DNA from: Candidatus Bathyarchaeia archaeon
GTDB taxonomy: Archaea > Thermoproteota > Bathyarchaeia > Bathyarchaeales > Bathyarchaeaceae
DNA: 64,000 nt
Reading direction: 5' to 3'
Assembly (NCBI GenBank): GCA_035283685.1
Contig: DATETJ010000002.1
Coordinates: 485,362-549,361, forward strand
Below are positions 1 to 7,632 of this stretch, in pieces. Under the pieces are notes generated by a model that was not told the origin of the DNA, searched no databases, and worked only from the letters and a program-made list of their open reading frames with translations. Within the stretch, counting starts at the first letter, position 1, and every line of letters starts with the position of its first letter. Made by a program: the position numbers and the translations under genes.

Positions 1-2
1 GT

Positions 3-458
3 TTGGCGTTTGTGGATGAGGAGGGGTATTTGACTGTGGCGTCGGTTGAGTATGAGTTGGTTGACAATAATGTGTGGTTTGGCGTTTCTGACAGCGTTGT
101 TCCTGTGGCTGTTGCTGGTCCCGATGTGGCTGGTGAGGTGGGCGTGGCTGTGGGTTTTGATGCGGGTGGTTCGCGGGATAATGTGGGCATTGTTAACTTT
201 GCTTGGAGTTTTGGTGACGGTTCAACTGGTACGGGTCTTACGGCGTTTCATGTTTATGGTAAGGCTGGGGTTTATAATGTGACTTTGAGTGTTGAGGATG
301 TTGGTGGTAATCGTGTTAGTGATGTTTTGGTTGTGACGGTTAAGGAGGTTTCGGGTGGGTTTTTGTTTGTGTTGCCTTGGTTTGTGCCGCTGGTGGTTTT
401 TGTGGTTGTGTTGGTTTTGGTTTTGGTGTGGGTTCGGTTTAGGCGTCGGCGTCGTTGA
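3..458 (+). CDS. PKD-domain surface protein, C-terminal part (5' end outside window)
   Basis: The reading frame is open to the window edge, so only the C-terminal ~151 residues are seen. They contain one PKD fold (about residues 37-113) with the typical W-S-F-G-D-G motif, the H-x-Y motif (FHVYGKAG) and a final VTV strand, then one membrane helix (about 120-142) and an arginine-rich tail (RFRRRRR). PKD domains are extracellular Ig-like modules in archaeal surface proteins; this layout suggests a protein anchored by a C-terminal helix with the PKD outside. The coding strand is strongly G/T-rich. The true start and any catalytic or beta-helix part lie to the left of the window. Confidence 0.8.
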   Translation: MAFVDEEGYLTVASVEYELVDNNVWFGVSDSVVPVAVAGPDVAGEVGVAVGFDAGGSRDNVGIVNFAWSFGDGSTGTGLTAFHVYGKAGVYNVTLSVEDVGGNRVSDVLVVTVKEVSGGFLFVLPWFVPLVVFVVVLVLVLVWVRFRRRRR

Positions 459-483
459 TGTTTGTGCGCTGTTTTGCCGTGGC

Positions 484-961
484 TAGAGGGTTATCTTGCT
501 GCTGGAAAATTTTTTTGTATGGTGAGCGGTGCTGTTCTGTTTGTGTTTGTGGTTGTGTTTTTTGTTCTGATTGTTGATTTTCTCTCTGTTTAGTGTTGGT
601 TTGTGGTGCGTTTCAATGTTGGTATGCGTGACGTTTCATGTTGGTTAGCGTGACGTTTGCGTATGTTGGTGGCTCTGCGGGAAAAGAAATTTCAAAAGAA
701 GAAGGCGGCTTTTCCCTTTAGCCTTCTTCTACCACGCTGCGGCTGAAGCTGTATGGATGTCGTCGTCAGTCTGTTCCGGGTGACGTCAACGAGTCTGGGC
801 GGTGTTTTTTGGGGTCTGTTAGGGTTTTTGTATGGTGCTCTGGGTTCTGTTTGCGCCCTGTCTTGCGTCAGGTTTGGGCGTGGCTTCGTCAACAATGTCA
901 ATGGAGTGGGTTTCTGTTTCAGGTGTTATTAACTTCCGCTTAGAAACCGTAATAATACCGA
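484..961 (+). repeat. Long dispersed repeat, copy 1 (with conserved hairpin)
   Basis: This gene-free stretch aligns along most of its length with 4880-5366. Both begin with a TTATCTTGCTGCTGGAAA block, share the stem AGAAGAAGGC/GCCTTCTTCT (here 697-706 with 721-730), share a ~130-bp block starting ATGGATGTCGTCGTCAG, and end with GTAATAATACCGA. The loop of the hairpin differs between copies while the ten-base stem is identical. Short frames on both strands are partly shared, but substitutions fall at all codon positions, so a protein is not clearly supported. It could be a structured RNA, a small membrane peptide gene or a decayed mobile repeat. Orientation is arbitrary. Confidence 0.75.
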
Positions 962-1033
962 GCTGGTGTGCTTTGTGCTTGGGGTGGGTTTATGTTTTTT
1001 AGTCTCGTTTTGCTTTAGGTTTGGCTTCGGTTC

Positions 1034-1375
1034 TTGGGGTGGTGTGGCGTGGTGGTTGAGGTTGTGAGGAGGCGGGTGGGCGGTTCGAGGGCTGGTTCTG
1101 TGGGTATGTTTGCTTTTTCGATGGTTTGTGTTGGGCAGGTGTTCTCTTTGCTTGGCACTGCTATGAAGGGTTTTGCGTTGGCGGTGTGGGCTTGGGAGGT
1201 TACGGGTCAGGCGACTGCTTTGGCTGTGGTGGGTTTTTTTGGTTTTGCGCCTGTGGTGTTGGTTAGTCCTGTGGCGGGTGCGCTTGTGGATCGTTGGAAT
1301 CGAAAGTTGACTATGATGTTGAGTGATTTCGGATTGAACAGAGACATCAAACGAAAGAAGTTAGAAAGCGAGTGA
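1034..1375 (+). pseudogene. Truncated MFS permease N-terminus
   Basis: The frame encodes the first two membrane helices of a major facilitator superfamily exporter, with the loop 2-3 signature G-A-L-V-D-R-W-N-R-K at about residues 82-91. A full MFS protein has about 400 residues and 12 helices. Here similarity stops after LTMMLSD (near base 1330), followed by a lysine/arginine-rich tail and a stop at 113 codons. No continuation of the transporter is visible in any frame downstream. The simplest reading is a 5' gene fragment left after a deletion or insertion whose breakpoint lies near 1325-1335, next to other gene debris. The start is assumed at TTG 1034. Confidence 0.7.
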
Positions 1376-1721
1376 AGAAACTCACGAAACCTAGAAGAAA
1401 GCAAGCATTGAAGTGACATAGCGCGCGCGGTAAAATATCATCTGTTTGTGGTTAAATTTAATTCTCCATTCTGACTATCTCTATGTGGTGATTGAATTGG
1501 GTATGAGAAGTGCCAAAGACAAGCCAATGACCAAGAAGGAAAGAGAGGAGAAAAGAAGGAAACGCAAAGAGAAACGCTTAAAGAAATAAAGGCGTATGGA
1601 AGTAAGTATTGCTTTGGAGATTAGTGTATGCCTTCATTAGAAAAAAAGAATAAGAAAAAGAGACAAAAACATTTGGCTAAAATTGGGAAATAGCGCAGAT
1701 TTCCCAACTGCGCGCGAAATA
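1376..1721 (+). other. Short lysine/arginine-rich frames, gene debris
   Basis: No normal gene lies here. The stretch is A/G-rich and carries very short basic frames: 1503-1589 (28 codons, from ATG, ending KRLKK) and 1628-1693 (21 codons, ending AKIGK), with a similar basic tail ending ALK at about 1416 without a convincing start. None has a strong ribosome site. They could be tiny basic peptides or leftovers of larger genes; I cannot tell which. Confidence 0.3.
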
Positions 1722-1856
1722 ATTGACATAGCCAAATTCACTAGAGATCTAGAAGAAAAAGAAGGAAAGGCGACAGTCTTTGTTTGCCGAGACTACGTCT
1801 GCAAAACCCCCACAGCATATGCTTCCGCGATGCTGGAACTATTGGAAGGTCAATGA
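1722..1856 (+). pseudogene. C-terminal remnant of a DUF255/YyaL-type thioredoxin-domain protein
   Basis: In this frame the last 44 codons read with the motif ATVFVCRDYVCKTPT followed by a short helix ending LELLEGQ and TGA. This matches what I know of the end of the DUF255 (YyaL/SSP411) family, where an A-Y-V-C-x-x-x-x-C-x-x-P-V/T block precedes a final helix. The full protein is about 600-700 residues. The frame can be followed upstream for about a dozen further codons, but no N-terminal part is present, so this is a 3' fragment of a lost gene. It adjoins the truncated MFS gene, pointing to a deletion-prone site. Confidence 0.55.
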
Positions 1857-1865
1857 CGCAGGTGT

Positions 1866-2237
1866 CTAGAACCACATTGTGGCAGAAGCGTCGAGAGCAA
1901 GGTCGTTCAATGTAGCTGCGCCTACGATCTTCACGCCTGGGATCAACTTTACTTTTTCCCATCCCAGCATCTGCTTAGAGGCTTCACAAACATCGATCTC
2001 AATTCCCATCTGCATTGTTTTCTGGAGCATTTCCGCAACATTCGGGAAGGTTCCAAGCTTTATCTTATCAGCCGCTCCGGGAAGCAGAACCCTGAGCGCC
2101 TGACCCAAATAGTACACTTTAGGTTTCAGACCCATGCTTTTAGCAGTCTGGGCAAGAACCAAAGGCGAATATTGCCTCTCAGGGTTGTCGCTGGTCTGGA
2201 CGTAAAGAACGAATTTTTCATCTTTCACTCTTCTCAC
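1866..2237 (-). CDS. DsrE/DsrF-like family protein
   Basis: A 123-residue protein with the DsrE/F-like fold pattern: strand KFVLYVQTSDNPERQYSPL, helix SPLVLAQTAKSMG, strand PKVYYLGQALRVLL, then MQKTMQMGIEIDVCEASKQMLG with a cysteine (V-C-E-A) at the position used by many DsrE-type sulfur carriers, and a terminal A-L-D-A-S-A-T-M-W-F. Length fits the family (110-130 aa). Members act as sulfur-relay or small-thiol proteins in the cytoplasm; the partner here is unknown because no sulfur genes are adjacent. The ATG at 2237 is preceded by a GGAGG-type site on the minus strand. A palindrome and TATA-like box lie upstream at 2383-2412. Confidence 0.75.
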   Translation of the reverse strand: MRRVKDEKFVLYVQTSDNPERQYSPLVLAQTAKSMGLKPKVYYLGQALRVLLPGAADKIKLGTFPNVAEMLQKTMQMGIEIDVCEASKQMLGWEKVKLIPGVKIVGAATLNDLALDASATMWF

Positions 2238-2558
2238 CTCCTCTCTGACTCTCTTTTTTCATTCATTCTCACTTTCCGTCACCAACACCGGATCATACTC
2301 ATGAGGGCGCGGGTCATTGTACCAAGACCATATCTTGGTTGCAACAAACCAGAGTTCCTGCGCCTTCTTCGAGTACCCGGTTGTTTTAAGCGAATATGAC
2401 ATAAGTCATATTTATCTCTTGCCCACGAAACAAGTAGTGCGCGCTACATCCAGATGATCGGGGCGCGGGCTTTGACAGTTGTAGTTGAACACGTGAGCGT
2501 AGATTGTTTGTGCTTGGTGGTGAGAAAAATGAGTTGGGTGTGCGAGGTTGTCGCGGGT
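2238..2558. other. Intergenic region upstream of the DsrE-like gene
   Basis: There is no gene here. It holds the leader and probable promoter of the DsrE-like gene on the minus strand and the perfect palindrome annotated separately. I see nothing I can name between 2413 and 2558. Confidence 0.5.
2383..2412 (-). promoter_or_regulatory. Candidate operator palindrome and TATA-like box
   Basis: AATATGAC at 2393-2400 and GTCATATT at 2405-2412 form a perfect 8-bp inverted repeat around ATAA. On the minus strand it is followed at once by CTTAAAAC (2390-2383), which resembles an archaeal TATA box and would start transcription near 2358, about 120 nt before the DsrE-like gene. A dimeric repressor or activator site beside the TATA box is the natural reading. 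The regulator is not identified. Confidence 0.4.
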
Positions 2559-2855
2559 TTATTCTCGGTGTTTTGACATGGACAGGAAGGGTACTAGTGT
2601 GTTTGTGTCTCTTACGCCGTGGATTTTTCTGATTTTTTCGATTAGTTCTTGTGAGAGTTCTTGTACTGTGGAGAAGATGGCTTTGCCGTGGAGGTCTATG
2701 TCGGCGACGGCTAGTATGTCGTATTGGCCTGAGACGACATGGACTTCGGCGATTTCTTTTATTTTCAGGAGTTGTTCTTCGACTTTGACGTCTTTTGTGG
2801 GGTCTGTGTCGATGAATATGAAGATGTGGTACATGCCTTTCATTTGGGTTGCCAT
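2559..2855 (-). CDS. Stand-alone Lrp/AsnC ligand-binding (RAM) domain protein
   Basis: From the ATG at 2855 the product is about 98 residues and consists only of a RAM/AsnC ligand-binding domain: a first strand IFIFIDTDPTKDVKV, helix EEQLLKIKEIAEV, the V-V-S-G-Q-Y-D-I-L-A-V motif typical of Lrp-family effector domains, then helix STVQELSQELIEKIRKI and a closing strand TNTLVPF. There is no helix-turn-helix, so it probably binds an amino acid or joins a full Lrp protein rather than DNA. An in-frame ATG at 2900 would add 15 residues without similarity to the family, so I prefer 2855. The neighbours do not suggest a pathway. Confidence 0.75.
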   Translation of the reverse strand: MATQMKGMYHIFIFIDTDPTKDVKVEEQLLKIKEIAEVHVVSGQYDILAVADIDLHGKAIFSTVQELSQELIEKIRKIHGVRDTNTLVPFLSMSKHRE

Positions 2856-2979
2856 GGTTTGTGCACCTTGAGGTTTCAGTCTGATAGACCAGTGGGGCAT
2901 AAAAGTCTTGTGTGTGCTCTGGGTTGGTAATTCTTATTAGTCCTATTGTTGGTTTTACGTCTATAGGCTTTGGAGAGAT

Positions 2980-4785
2980 TTGTTGTCGCGTAGAGTATTG
3001 CTCTCGGCGATGTTTTGTCTTGTTTTAGGTGTTTTGTTAGTTTTTCCTGTTTCTTCTCTTGAATTTGGCGTTGCCAATTCTGAGGCGAGGAGCGTGGGGC
3101 AGTCTGATGGTTTGCGGGTGCATAACCTGAACACGACTCGCAGTTACTCGACAATTCAAGAGGCCATTAATGCTGTTGAGACTTTGGGCGGTCATGTGAT
3201 TAGTGTGGATTCTGGGGTTTATCGTGAGCGTGTGTCTGTGAATAAGTCTTTGTCGATTGTTGGTCAAGATCGAAGTTCGACGATTATTGATGGTTTCGGC
3301 GGAACCGTGGTTCATGTAACGTCTAATGATACGGAGATCAGGGATCTTACTGTGCGAAACGGAACGTTTGGGATTTTGGTTGAGCGTTCCGAAGATGTTC
3401 GCCTTGTTGGTAACGTGGTGTCCGAAGGGTCGTATGGCATTCGGATCTACCATTCAAAGAACGTGCAGGTTGTTGGAAACCGTGTGAGTGGATTTCGATT
3501 TTTTGGCATTGAACTCGATTCTTCTGGAAACAGTTTTCTTAGGAATAATCAGATGATGAGCAATAGGTACAATTTTGGTGTTGATGGGAACTCGCTTACT
3601 GATTTTCTCAATGACATTGATGAGTCTAACACCGTGAACGGCAAGGCGGTTCGTTATTTGATCAATCAGCGTGGGTTGGTTGTTGACTCTTCTGGTTTTG
3701 AGGATGTGGGTTTCATCGGTTTAGTTAACTCCACGAGGATTACTGTTGAGGAGCTTGATGTGCGGAATAATAAGCAGGGTCTTCTGTTCGCTTTTGTGAC
3801 GGACTCGTCGATTGTGGGTGTTAACGCGGTTGATAATTGGAATGGTGTTTATGTGGCGCATTCGAAGAATGTTTCTGTGAGTTGGGTTACCGCGAATTAT
3901 AATTTTGATTATGGGATTAAGTTCTTTAATTCGTCTCGTTCGGTTGCTATCAGTAACAATGTGGACAGTAATGGTTGGGGTGGTATTGGTCTTTTCAAAT
4001 CGTCTGGGTCACTTCTGGATAAGAATGAGGCGAATTTCAATTCTTATAACTTGCACATTGTGTTCACGAATAACTCTGTGATAACTCGTAACAATGCGTC
4101 TGGTCTTTCTCCGGAAAAACCTGGTAGCTATAGCATAGCTGTTTACTATTCGCATAACAGTCGCATTTTTCACAATGCGTTCTCAACCACTTTGCTGTTT
4201 GTCGAGTCGAGGAATGGGTCGAGGATTGTGCCGAAGAATAAGTGGGATAATGGTGTTGAAGGGAATTATTGGTTGTATTATGGTGGGCGGGATAGTAACC
4301 TTGATGGAATTGGCGACACTGTTTACAGGGTTGGAGAAAATAACACTGACAGTTTTCCTCTTAAGGGGAGGTTTTGGGATTTTATCGTGCTTCTTGGAGG
4401 CAGGTTGCATAGTCTCACTTTGATATCCAATTCGTCTGCGGCTCGCTTGGATTGGAACGCGACGGGGACAAGAATAAGTTTAGCCGTGAGTGGGCGGAAT
4501 GGGACTTTGGGTTTTAGTCGTGTTGCCCTTCCAAAAGGATTCGTCCAGAGTATTGAGCTTGGCAGCCTGAATTTTGTTATTGATGGTCTGAAGCCTACGT
4601 TGGTTCGTAATTGGAGCGATAGCGTTTATTATTACTGGTATTTTTCGTACATTCATTCAGCTGCGCCTTTGCCTGAAACCTCTGACTCGTGGCTTATCTA
4701 TGCGTTTGGAGTGTCAGCGCTCTTGTTGTCCGCTGGATTAGTGATTTTTATAGCTCTTAGAAAGCGGCGGGCACGGTTAAAATGA
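2980..4785 (+). CDS. NosD-like right-handed beta-helix surface protein, C-terminal membrane anchor
   Basis: The 601-residue product has a signal peptide (about 1-26), a pectate-lyase-like motif T-I-Q-E-A-I-N-A near 58-65, and then a series of PbH1 rungs (N-x-V or N-x-I turns, for example DLTVRNGTFGI and LVGNVVSEGSYGI) to about residue 430. A block GNYWLYYGGRD with D-S-N-L-D-G-I-G-D near 430 is the usual end of NosD-type helices. A single helix at about 568-590 followed by RKRRARLK anchors it in the membrane. Family members bind or process polysaccharides; no catalytic residues can be assigned. The start is TTG 2980 with GGAGAG six bases upstream. Its stop codon is supplied by the first bases of promoter-like repeat A. 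Confidence 0.85.
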   Translation: MLSRRVLLSAMFCLVLGVLLVFPVSSLEFGVANSEARSVGQSDGLRVHNLNTTRSYSTIQEAINAVETLGGHVISVDSGVYRERVSVNKSLSIVGQDRSSTIIDGFGGTVVHVTSNDTEIRDLTVRNGTFGILVERSEDVRLVGNVVSEGSYGIRIYHSKNVQVVGNRVSGFRFFGIELDSSGNSFLRNNQMMSNRYNFGVDGNSLTDFLNDIDESNTVNGKAVRYLINQRGLVVDSSGFEDVGFIGLVNSTRITVEELDVRNNKQGLLFAFVTDSSIVGVNAVDNWNGVYVAHSKNVSVSWVTANYNFDYGIKFFNSSRSVAISNNVDSNGWGGIGLFKSSGSLLDKNEANFNSYNLHIVFTNNSVITRNNASGLSPEKPGSYSIAVYYSHNSRIFHNAFSTTLLFVESRNGSRIVPKNKWDNGVEGNYWLYYGGRDSNLDGIGDTVYRVGENNTDSFPLKGRFWDFIVLLGGRLHSLTLISNSSAARLDWNATGTRISLAVSGRNGTLGFSRVALPKGFVQSIELGSLNFVIDGLKPTLVRNWSDSVYYYWYFSYIHSAAPLPETSDSWLIYAFGVSALLLSAGLVIFIALRKRRARLK

Positions 4786-4822
4786 AACTTTTGTATAGAG
4801 GTTAACGGCAAAAGGCTAAAAT
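4783..4822 (+). repeat. Promoter-like short repeat, copy A
   Basis: TGAAACTTTTGTATAGAGGTTA followed by a variable base pair and GGCAAAAGGCTAAAAT recurs at 7876, 8731 and 9679. It includes the inverted repeat CTTTTG/CAAAAG around TATAGAGGTTA and ends in CTAAAAT, which resembles a TATA box. This copy supplies the stop codon of the beta-helix gene; unlike the other three it has no gene directly downstream. Confidence 0.7.
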
Positions 4823-4879
4823 TTTTGATGTGGAACTAGATCACGTGTTTTTGGTCATTTTTATCCGAAGTTTGCTGTG

Positions 4880-5366
4880 GATAGGGTTTATCTTGCTGCT
4901 GGAAATTTTTTTTGGCGTGGTGAGGGGGTGCTGTTCTGTTTGTGTTTTTTGGGCTGTTCCTGTTTCTGTATGATGTTTTGGGTCCTGTTTAGTTTTGGTT
5001 TGTGTTTGCGGTTCAACATAGTTATGCGTGGCTATCGGGTATGTAGGGCGGCTGCGGGAAAAGAGATTTCAAAAGAAGAAGGCGTTAATTCCCTTTAGCC
5101 TTCTTCTATTATGTTGCGGGTGCGTTGTGCGGCTGAAGCTGTATGGATGTCGTCGTCAGAGTGTTCCCGGTGACATCAACGAGTTTGAGCATTGTTTTTT
5201 GGGGTCTGTTTGGGGTCTTGAATGGCGCTTTAGGCTCTGTTTGCGCCCTGTCCTGCGTCAGGTTTTCGTCACTGTTCAAGCATGGCCTCGTCGACGATGG
5301 CATTGCGGAGCTGGTTTCTGTTTCATGTGTCGTTAACTTCTGCTTTGAAACAGTAATAATACCGAT
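4880..5366 (+). repeat. Long dispersed repeat, copy 2 (with conserved hairpin)
   Basis: This is the second copy of the element at 484-961, with the same order of blocks: TTATCTTGCTGCTGGAAA, the hairpin stem AGAAGAAGGC (5074-5083) with GCCTTCTTCT (5098-5107), the ATGGATGTCGTCGTCAG block and GTAATAATACCGA at the end. A + frame from 5143 stays open for 109 codons with a hydrophobic stretch, but the equivalent frame in copy 1 breaks after about 80 codons, so I do not call a protein. The rest of the gap (5367-5574) shows nothing recognisable. Confidence 0.75.
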
Positions 5367-5574
5367 CCTCTGGATGTGCGTGGGTGTGCAAGTTGGGACA
5401 CTGATTCGGAATGCAGAGGACATTTTGCCCGATCATGAAGCTTTCTCACAAGCGCAGCAAGCACCGAAATGAACCGGCGCCTAGACTTGCGACTTGTTGG
5501 TGACAAAAGATTCCTCAAGGGGTTTTTCATTGTAGATTCGCTGAATAATTCAGCAACAAAGGTGGAAAAATGAA

Positions 5575-5787
5575 ATGACAACGAAGTCTAAGGTCGAGTT
5601 TGAGGAGGTCAAGCTGCGATTGCCCAAGGCACTCATTGACTATGTGCAGAGAATTTACGGGGACCCAAAGCGATGGCTTGAGTACTACGTAGTTGACTGG
5701 ATCAGAATTGACATAGAGACTAAGACTGGCGAAGAGCTCATTGATCTGTTCAACTTAGGACCTGCCTTCAAGCTGGTTCTTGGTTGA
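5575..5787 (+). CDS. Small hypothetical protein (70 aa)
   Basis: I do not recognise this 70-residue protein by name. It begins with a basic strand-like segment FEEVKLRLPKALIDYVQRIYG, a pattern seen in small archaeal accessory proteins whose opening strand and helix look like a ribbon-helix-helix half, and continues W-L-E-Y-Y-V-V-D-W-I-R-I-D-I. It has no signal peptide or membrane helix. The ATG at 5575 follows AAGGTGG at good distance. It stands alone among toxin-antitoxin genes and could itself be an orphan antitoxin or regulator, but this is only context. Confidence 0.5.
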   Translation: MTTKSKVEFEEVKLRLPKALIDYVQRIYGDPKRWLEYYVVDWIRIDIETKTGEELIDLFNLGPAFKLVLG

Positions 5788-5889
5788 AACAACAGTGGAC
5801 AGCGGCATCGCACGCATTCCCTTTTTTTTCATCGTGAGGGAGTTTGGGCCTAACGGCTGAAAAAGAAAGCACGCGACGGTGTTTTGGTT

Positions 5890-6110
5890 CTAAGATGCTT
5901 TTTCCAGAACTGTTTTTAGTTCTTTAGCGATGTCTTTTGATATTGTAGTATTGCGTTTTGAGAAGCTTTCCAGATTTCTATTCCAACAAAGTTTCCATCC
6001 TCGCTAATGTCTACGTAAACGTCTTCGCCTAGTATGCGTGTGTCAACTATTTTGGAGTCCTTGACCTTAATATACAGTATGTCAGCTTCTCTGTCGTATT
6101 CTACTCTCAT
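5890..6110 (-). pseudogene. DUF2283 protein with frameshifted C-terminus
   Basis: From the ATG at 6110 the frame reads MRVEYDREADILYIKV and VDISEDGNFVGIEIWKAS, the classic DUF2283 core (Y-D-x-E-A-D-x-L-Y-I ... G-x-I-V/I-G-I-E-I). The frame then closes at 5916 with an untypical tail. In the neighbouring frame the DNA continues as ISKDIAKELKTVLEKAS to a stop at 5890, which looks like the usual helical end of DUF2283. A single-base indel near 5945-5960 would join the two. DUF2283 proteins often pair with DUF4258 toxins; here the only DUF4258 gene is 2 kb away and also shifted. Confidence 0.7.
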
Positions 6111-6125
6111 TTGATTTTTACCCAC

Positions 6126-6348
6126 ATGTTGCTTGTCTGTTCTTTTAAGTAATTTCTTGAGCAGCTGATGTTATAAGGGCTGTTATAACTTGAATTCCGT
6201 GGTCTTTCGTGGAATAGACAACAGGCATCCGTTTCTCTTCATAAATGGGTGTTTCACTGTTTTGTCAACGCGTCTGTGGTCCACGGTTTGTGAGCATAAA
6301 ATGAAAGAATATAAATGTGGTAAACCAATGTTTAGTTAGGCAGGCAAA
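6126..6348. promoter_or_regulatory. Divergent promoter region with repeated GTTATAA boxes
   Basis: This gap separates the DUF2283 gene (minus) from the RelBE operon (plus). GTTATAA at 6170-6176 and GTTATAAC at 6182-6189 are spaced by five bases and could be an operator. AATATAAATG near 6308-6317 is a good TATA box for the RelBE operon, with ATG 6349 about 35 bases downstream. Confidence 0.35.
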
Positions 6349-6561
6349 ATGAACACTCGAGTGACGCTTGAAATGATTTACGACGAGGTTAAAAGAGTGA
6401 ATGAACGGTTAAGACTTCTTGAAGATATTATCGAGGAGGTTGTTTTAAGGAGCATTCCTGAAGTGGAGCTTAGCAAAGAGGAAATCAAAGAAATTAAGCG
6501 CTCCATCCAAATAATGAAGAAAGGAAGCTATGTAGCACTCGAGGAATTAAAGAGTGCCTAA
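6349..6561 (+). CDS. relB: RelB-like antitoxin
   Basis: A 70-residue mostly helical protein directly before and overlapping a RelE/ParE toxin gene by 8 bp. Residues 1-40 (TLEMIYDEVKRVNERLRLLEDIIEEV) predict a coiled, dimerising helix, and the C-terminal half ends KKGSYVALEELKSA, a motif common in archaeal RelB-type antitoxins (G-x-Y-V/I-x-L-E-E-L/F). It should bind and neutralise the downstream toxin and repress the operon through the upstream TATA region. No DNA-binding fold is obvious by eye. The pair and the overlap make the assignment fairly secure. Confidence 0.75.
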   Translation: MNTRVTLEMIYDEVKRVNERLRLLEDIIEEVVLRSIPEVELSKEEIKEIKRSIQIMKKGSYVALEELKSA

Positions 6562-6835
6562 ATACGGTGTGATTGCTCATCGAAGAGTTCTTAGGTTCAT
6601 TAGAGACTTAAAAGACGAGAACCTTAAAAATGTGGTCAAGGATGCTCTAACAAAACTTGAAGATTACCCCGCAGCATTAAGAGAGATGGATGTTGAAAAG
6701 ATTAAAGGTTTAGAGAGGGCTTTCAGAATTAGAATAGGGAAATACAGGATAATATTTCATGTCGATAAGACCGAAAAGACGATTTATGTTACACATGCAG
6801 AAGCCAGAAAAAGAGTATACGAAAAATTAGGCTAA
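6554..6835 (+). CDS. relE: RelE/ParE-family toxin
   Basis: The 93-residue product has the RelE/ParE core: helices FIRDLKDENLKNVVKDALTKLEDYP, then the strand pair IKGLERAFRIRIGKYRIIFHVDKTEKTIYVTHAEARKRVY, here cut into R-I-R-I-G-K-Y-R-I-I-F and the terminal R-K-x-V-Y motif. RelE toxins cleave mRNA on the ribosome; ParE members poison gyrase. R-x-R-x-G-x-Y-R-I and the final KRVY favour RelE. Translation starts at GTG 6554 inside the antitoxin gene, so the two are translationally coupled. It appears intact. Confidence 0.8.
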   Translation: MPKYGVIAHRRVLRFIRDLKDENLKNVVKDALTKLEDYPAALREMDVEKIKGLERAFRIRIGKYRIIFHVDKTEKTIYVTHAEARKRVYEKLG

Positions 6836-6902
6836 CTTCCCTTTTTCAATAGATTCATAGCTTTGCTTGTTCGTTAGCTCTGCTTTAACGAGAGTGTTTC
6901 TA

Positions 6903-6940
6903 AAGTATGTTTTTTGGAAGCGTGGTGTTGAAATCAGCCT
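6903..6940 (+). repeat. Direct repeat left of vapBC, copy 1
   Basis: GTATG then TTTTTTGGAAGCGTG and TGTTGAAATC here match a second copy at 7828-7875. The two copies bracket the vapBC pair. This one begins just beyond the 3' end of vapC. Confidence 0.5.
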
Positions 6941-6950
6941 GAAGAAAATT

Positions 6951-7388
6951 TTAGTAATTCGTTAAATATGTTTGCAGTCGTAGAATTTTGGCGAATTGTT
7001 TGGGTGTTCTATATTCTTCTATGTGTGCGAAGTGTTTATCGTATGAAACGAGGTATTTGATACCGAATTCTCTTGTGGCGGTAAGCTGTTCTATGTCTTT
7101 GCCGTTTATTTCGTCAATGTATTTCCTGAAGTGCGGTTGTAACTGATGTGAGAAGACGATTTTGCATGTGGTGAAGAGATAGATGCGGTATTGGTCGGCT
7201 AATTTTTTGGAGTGGTGTTTCCTAAAGTATTGGTAAACCTCTTTGAATGCTGATTCAGTAATTATTGCCTCAAACTGGTTTTGGTTTAAGGCATTCAAGA
7301 TGAGGTTAGAGTTTGATTTTGAAACTTCGAAAGCATATATGAAGACGTTGGTGTCCAGGAGCGCTCTAAGTTTGATGCTACTGCTCAA
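6951..7388 (-). CDS. vapC: PIN-domain toxin VapC
   Basis: A PIN-domain ribonuclease of about 145 residues. It starts with ALLDTNVFIYAFE, containing the first catalytic aspartate, has a conserved glutamate after TESAFKEV, and later acidic residues in KDIEQLTATREFGIKYLVSYDKHF, with D-x-x-x-x-x-A and the S-Y-D-K motif. VapC toxins cut tRNA or rRNA. No ATG or GTG lies near the domain start; TTG 7388 is the only start that yields a normal N-terminus, and it overlaps the end of the antitoxin gene by 11 bp. The operon runs vapB to vapC on the minus strand. Confidence 0.8.
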   Translation of the reverse strand: MSSSIKLRALLDTNVFIYAFEVSKSNSNLILNALNQNQFEAIITESAFKEVYQYFRKHHSKKLADQYRIYLFTTCKIVFSHQLQPHFRKYIDEINGKDIEQLTATREFGIKYLVSYDKHFAHIEEYRTPKQFAKILRLQTYLTNY

Positions 7389-7632
7389 GACGTTGTAGAT
7401 CCTTCTCGAGCTGTTCTGGGCTGACGCTTCTCCTCTTGTGAGCATTAATGCGCTTCCAAAGGTCTTCTCTACTCAAAAGCCCAGAGTCTACAGCGTACTT
7501 CATAACAGCCGCGCGGATAGCTTCGGACTTGGAATTGAAAAGCCCCAACCTAACCATCTCCTCAAGGAGCTCCGCCTCCAGCCCTCTGAATTTCAGCGTC
7601 AAAGTAGTGTTAGACACATTCTTAACCTCCAT
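7378..7632 (-). CDS. vapB: Ribbon-helix-helix antitoxin VapB
   Basis: The 84-residue protein has the layout of a ribbon-helix-helix antitoxin: strand TTLTLKFRG, helix EAELLEEMVRLGLF, then SKSEAIRAAVMKYAVDSG, where the N-S-K-S-E-A-I-R box is the typical second helix start. The C-terminal third (KRINAHKRRSVSPEQLEKDLQRLEQ) is the charged toxin-binding tail. It should repress its own promoter as a dimer and block VapC. ATG 7632 is followed within the operon by vapC with overlapping ends. Immediately upstream TTATAGTGG-like sequence provides the probable promoter. Confidence 0.8.
   Translation of the reverse strand: MEVKNVSNTTLTLKFRGLEAELLEEMVRLGLFNSKSEAIRAAVMKYAVDSGLLSREDLWKRINAHKRRSVSPEQLEKDLQRLEQ

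Noticed and set aside
5109-5423. Minus-strand frame shared in part with 692-901
   Set aside because: The similarity is due to the long DNA repeat; the two frames begin and end differently and the peptide looks like random coding of the antisense strand, so I list the repeat, not a gene.
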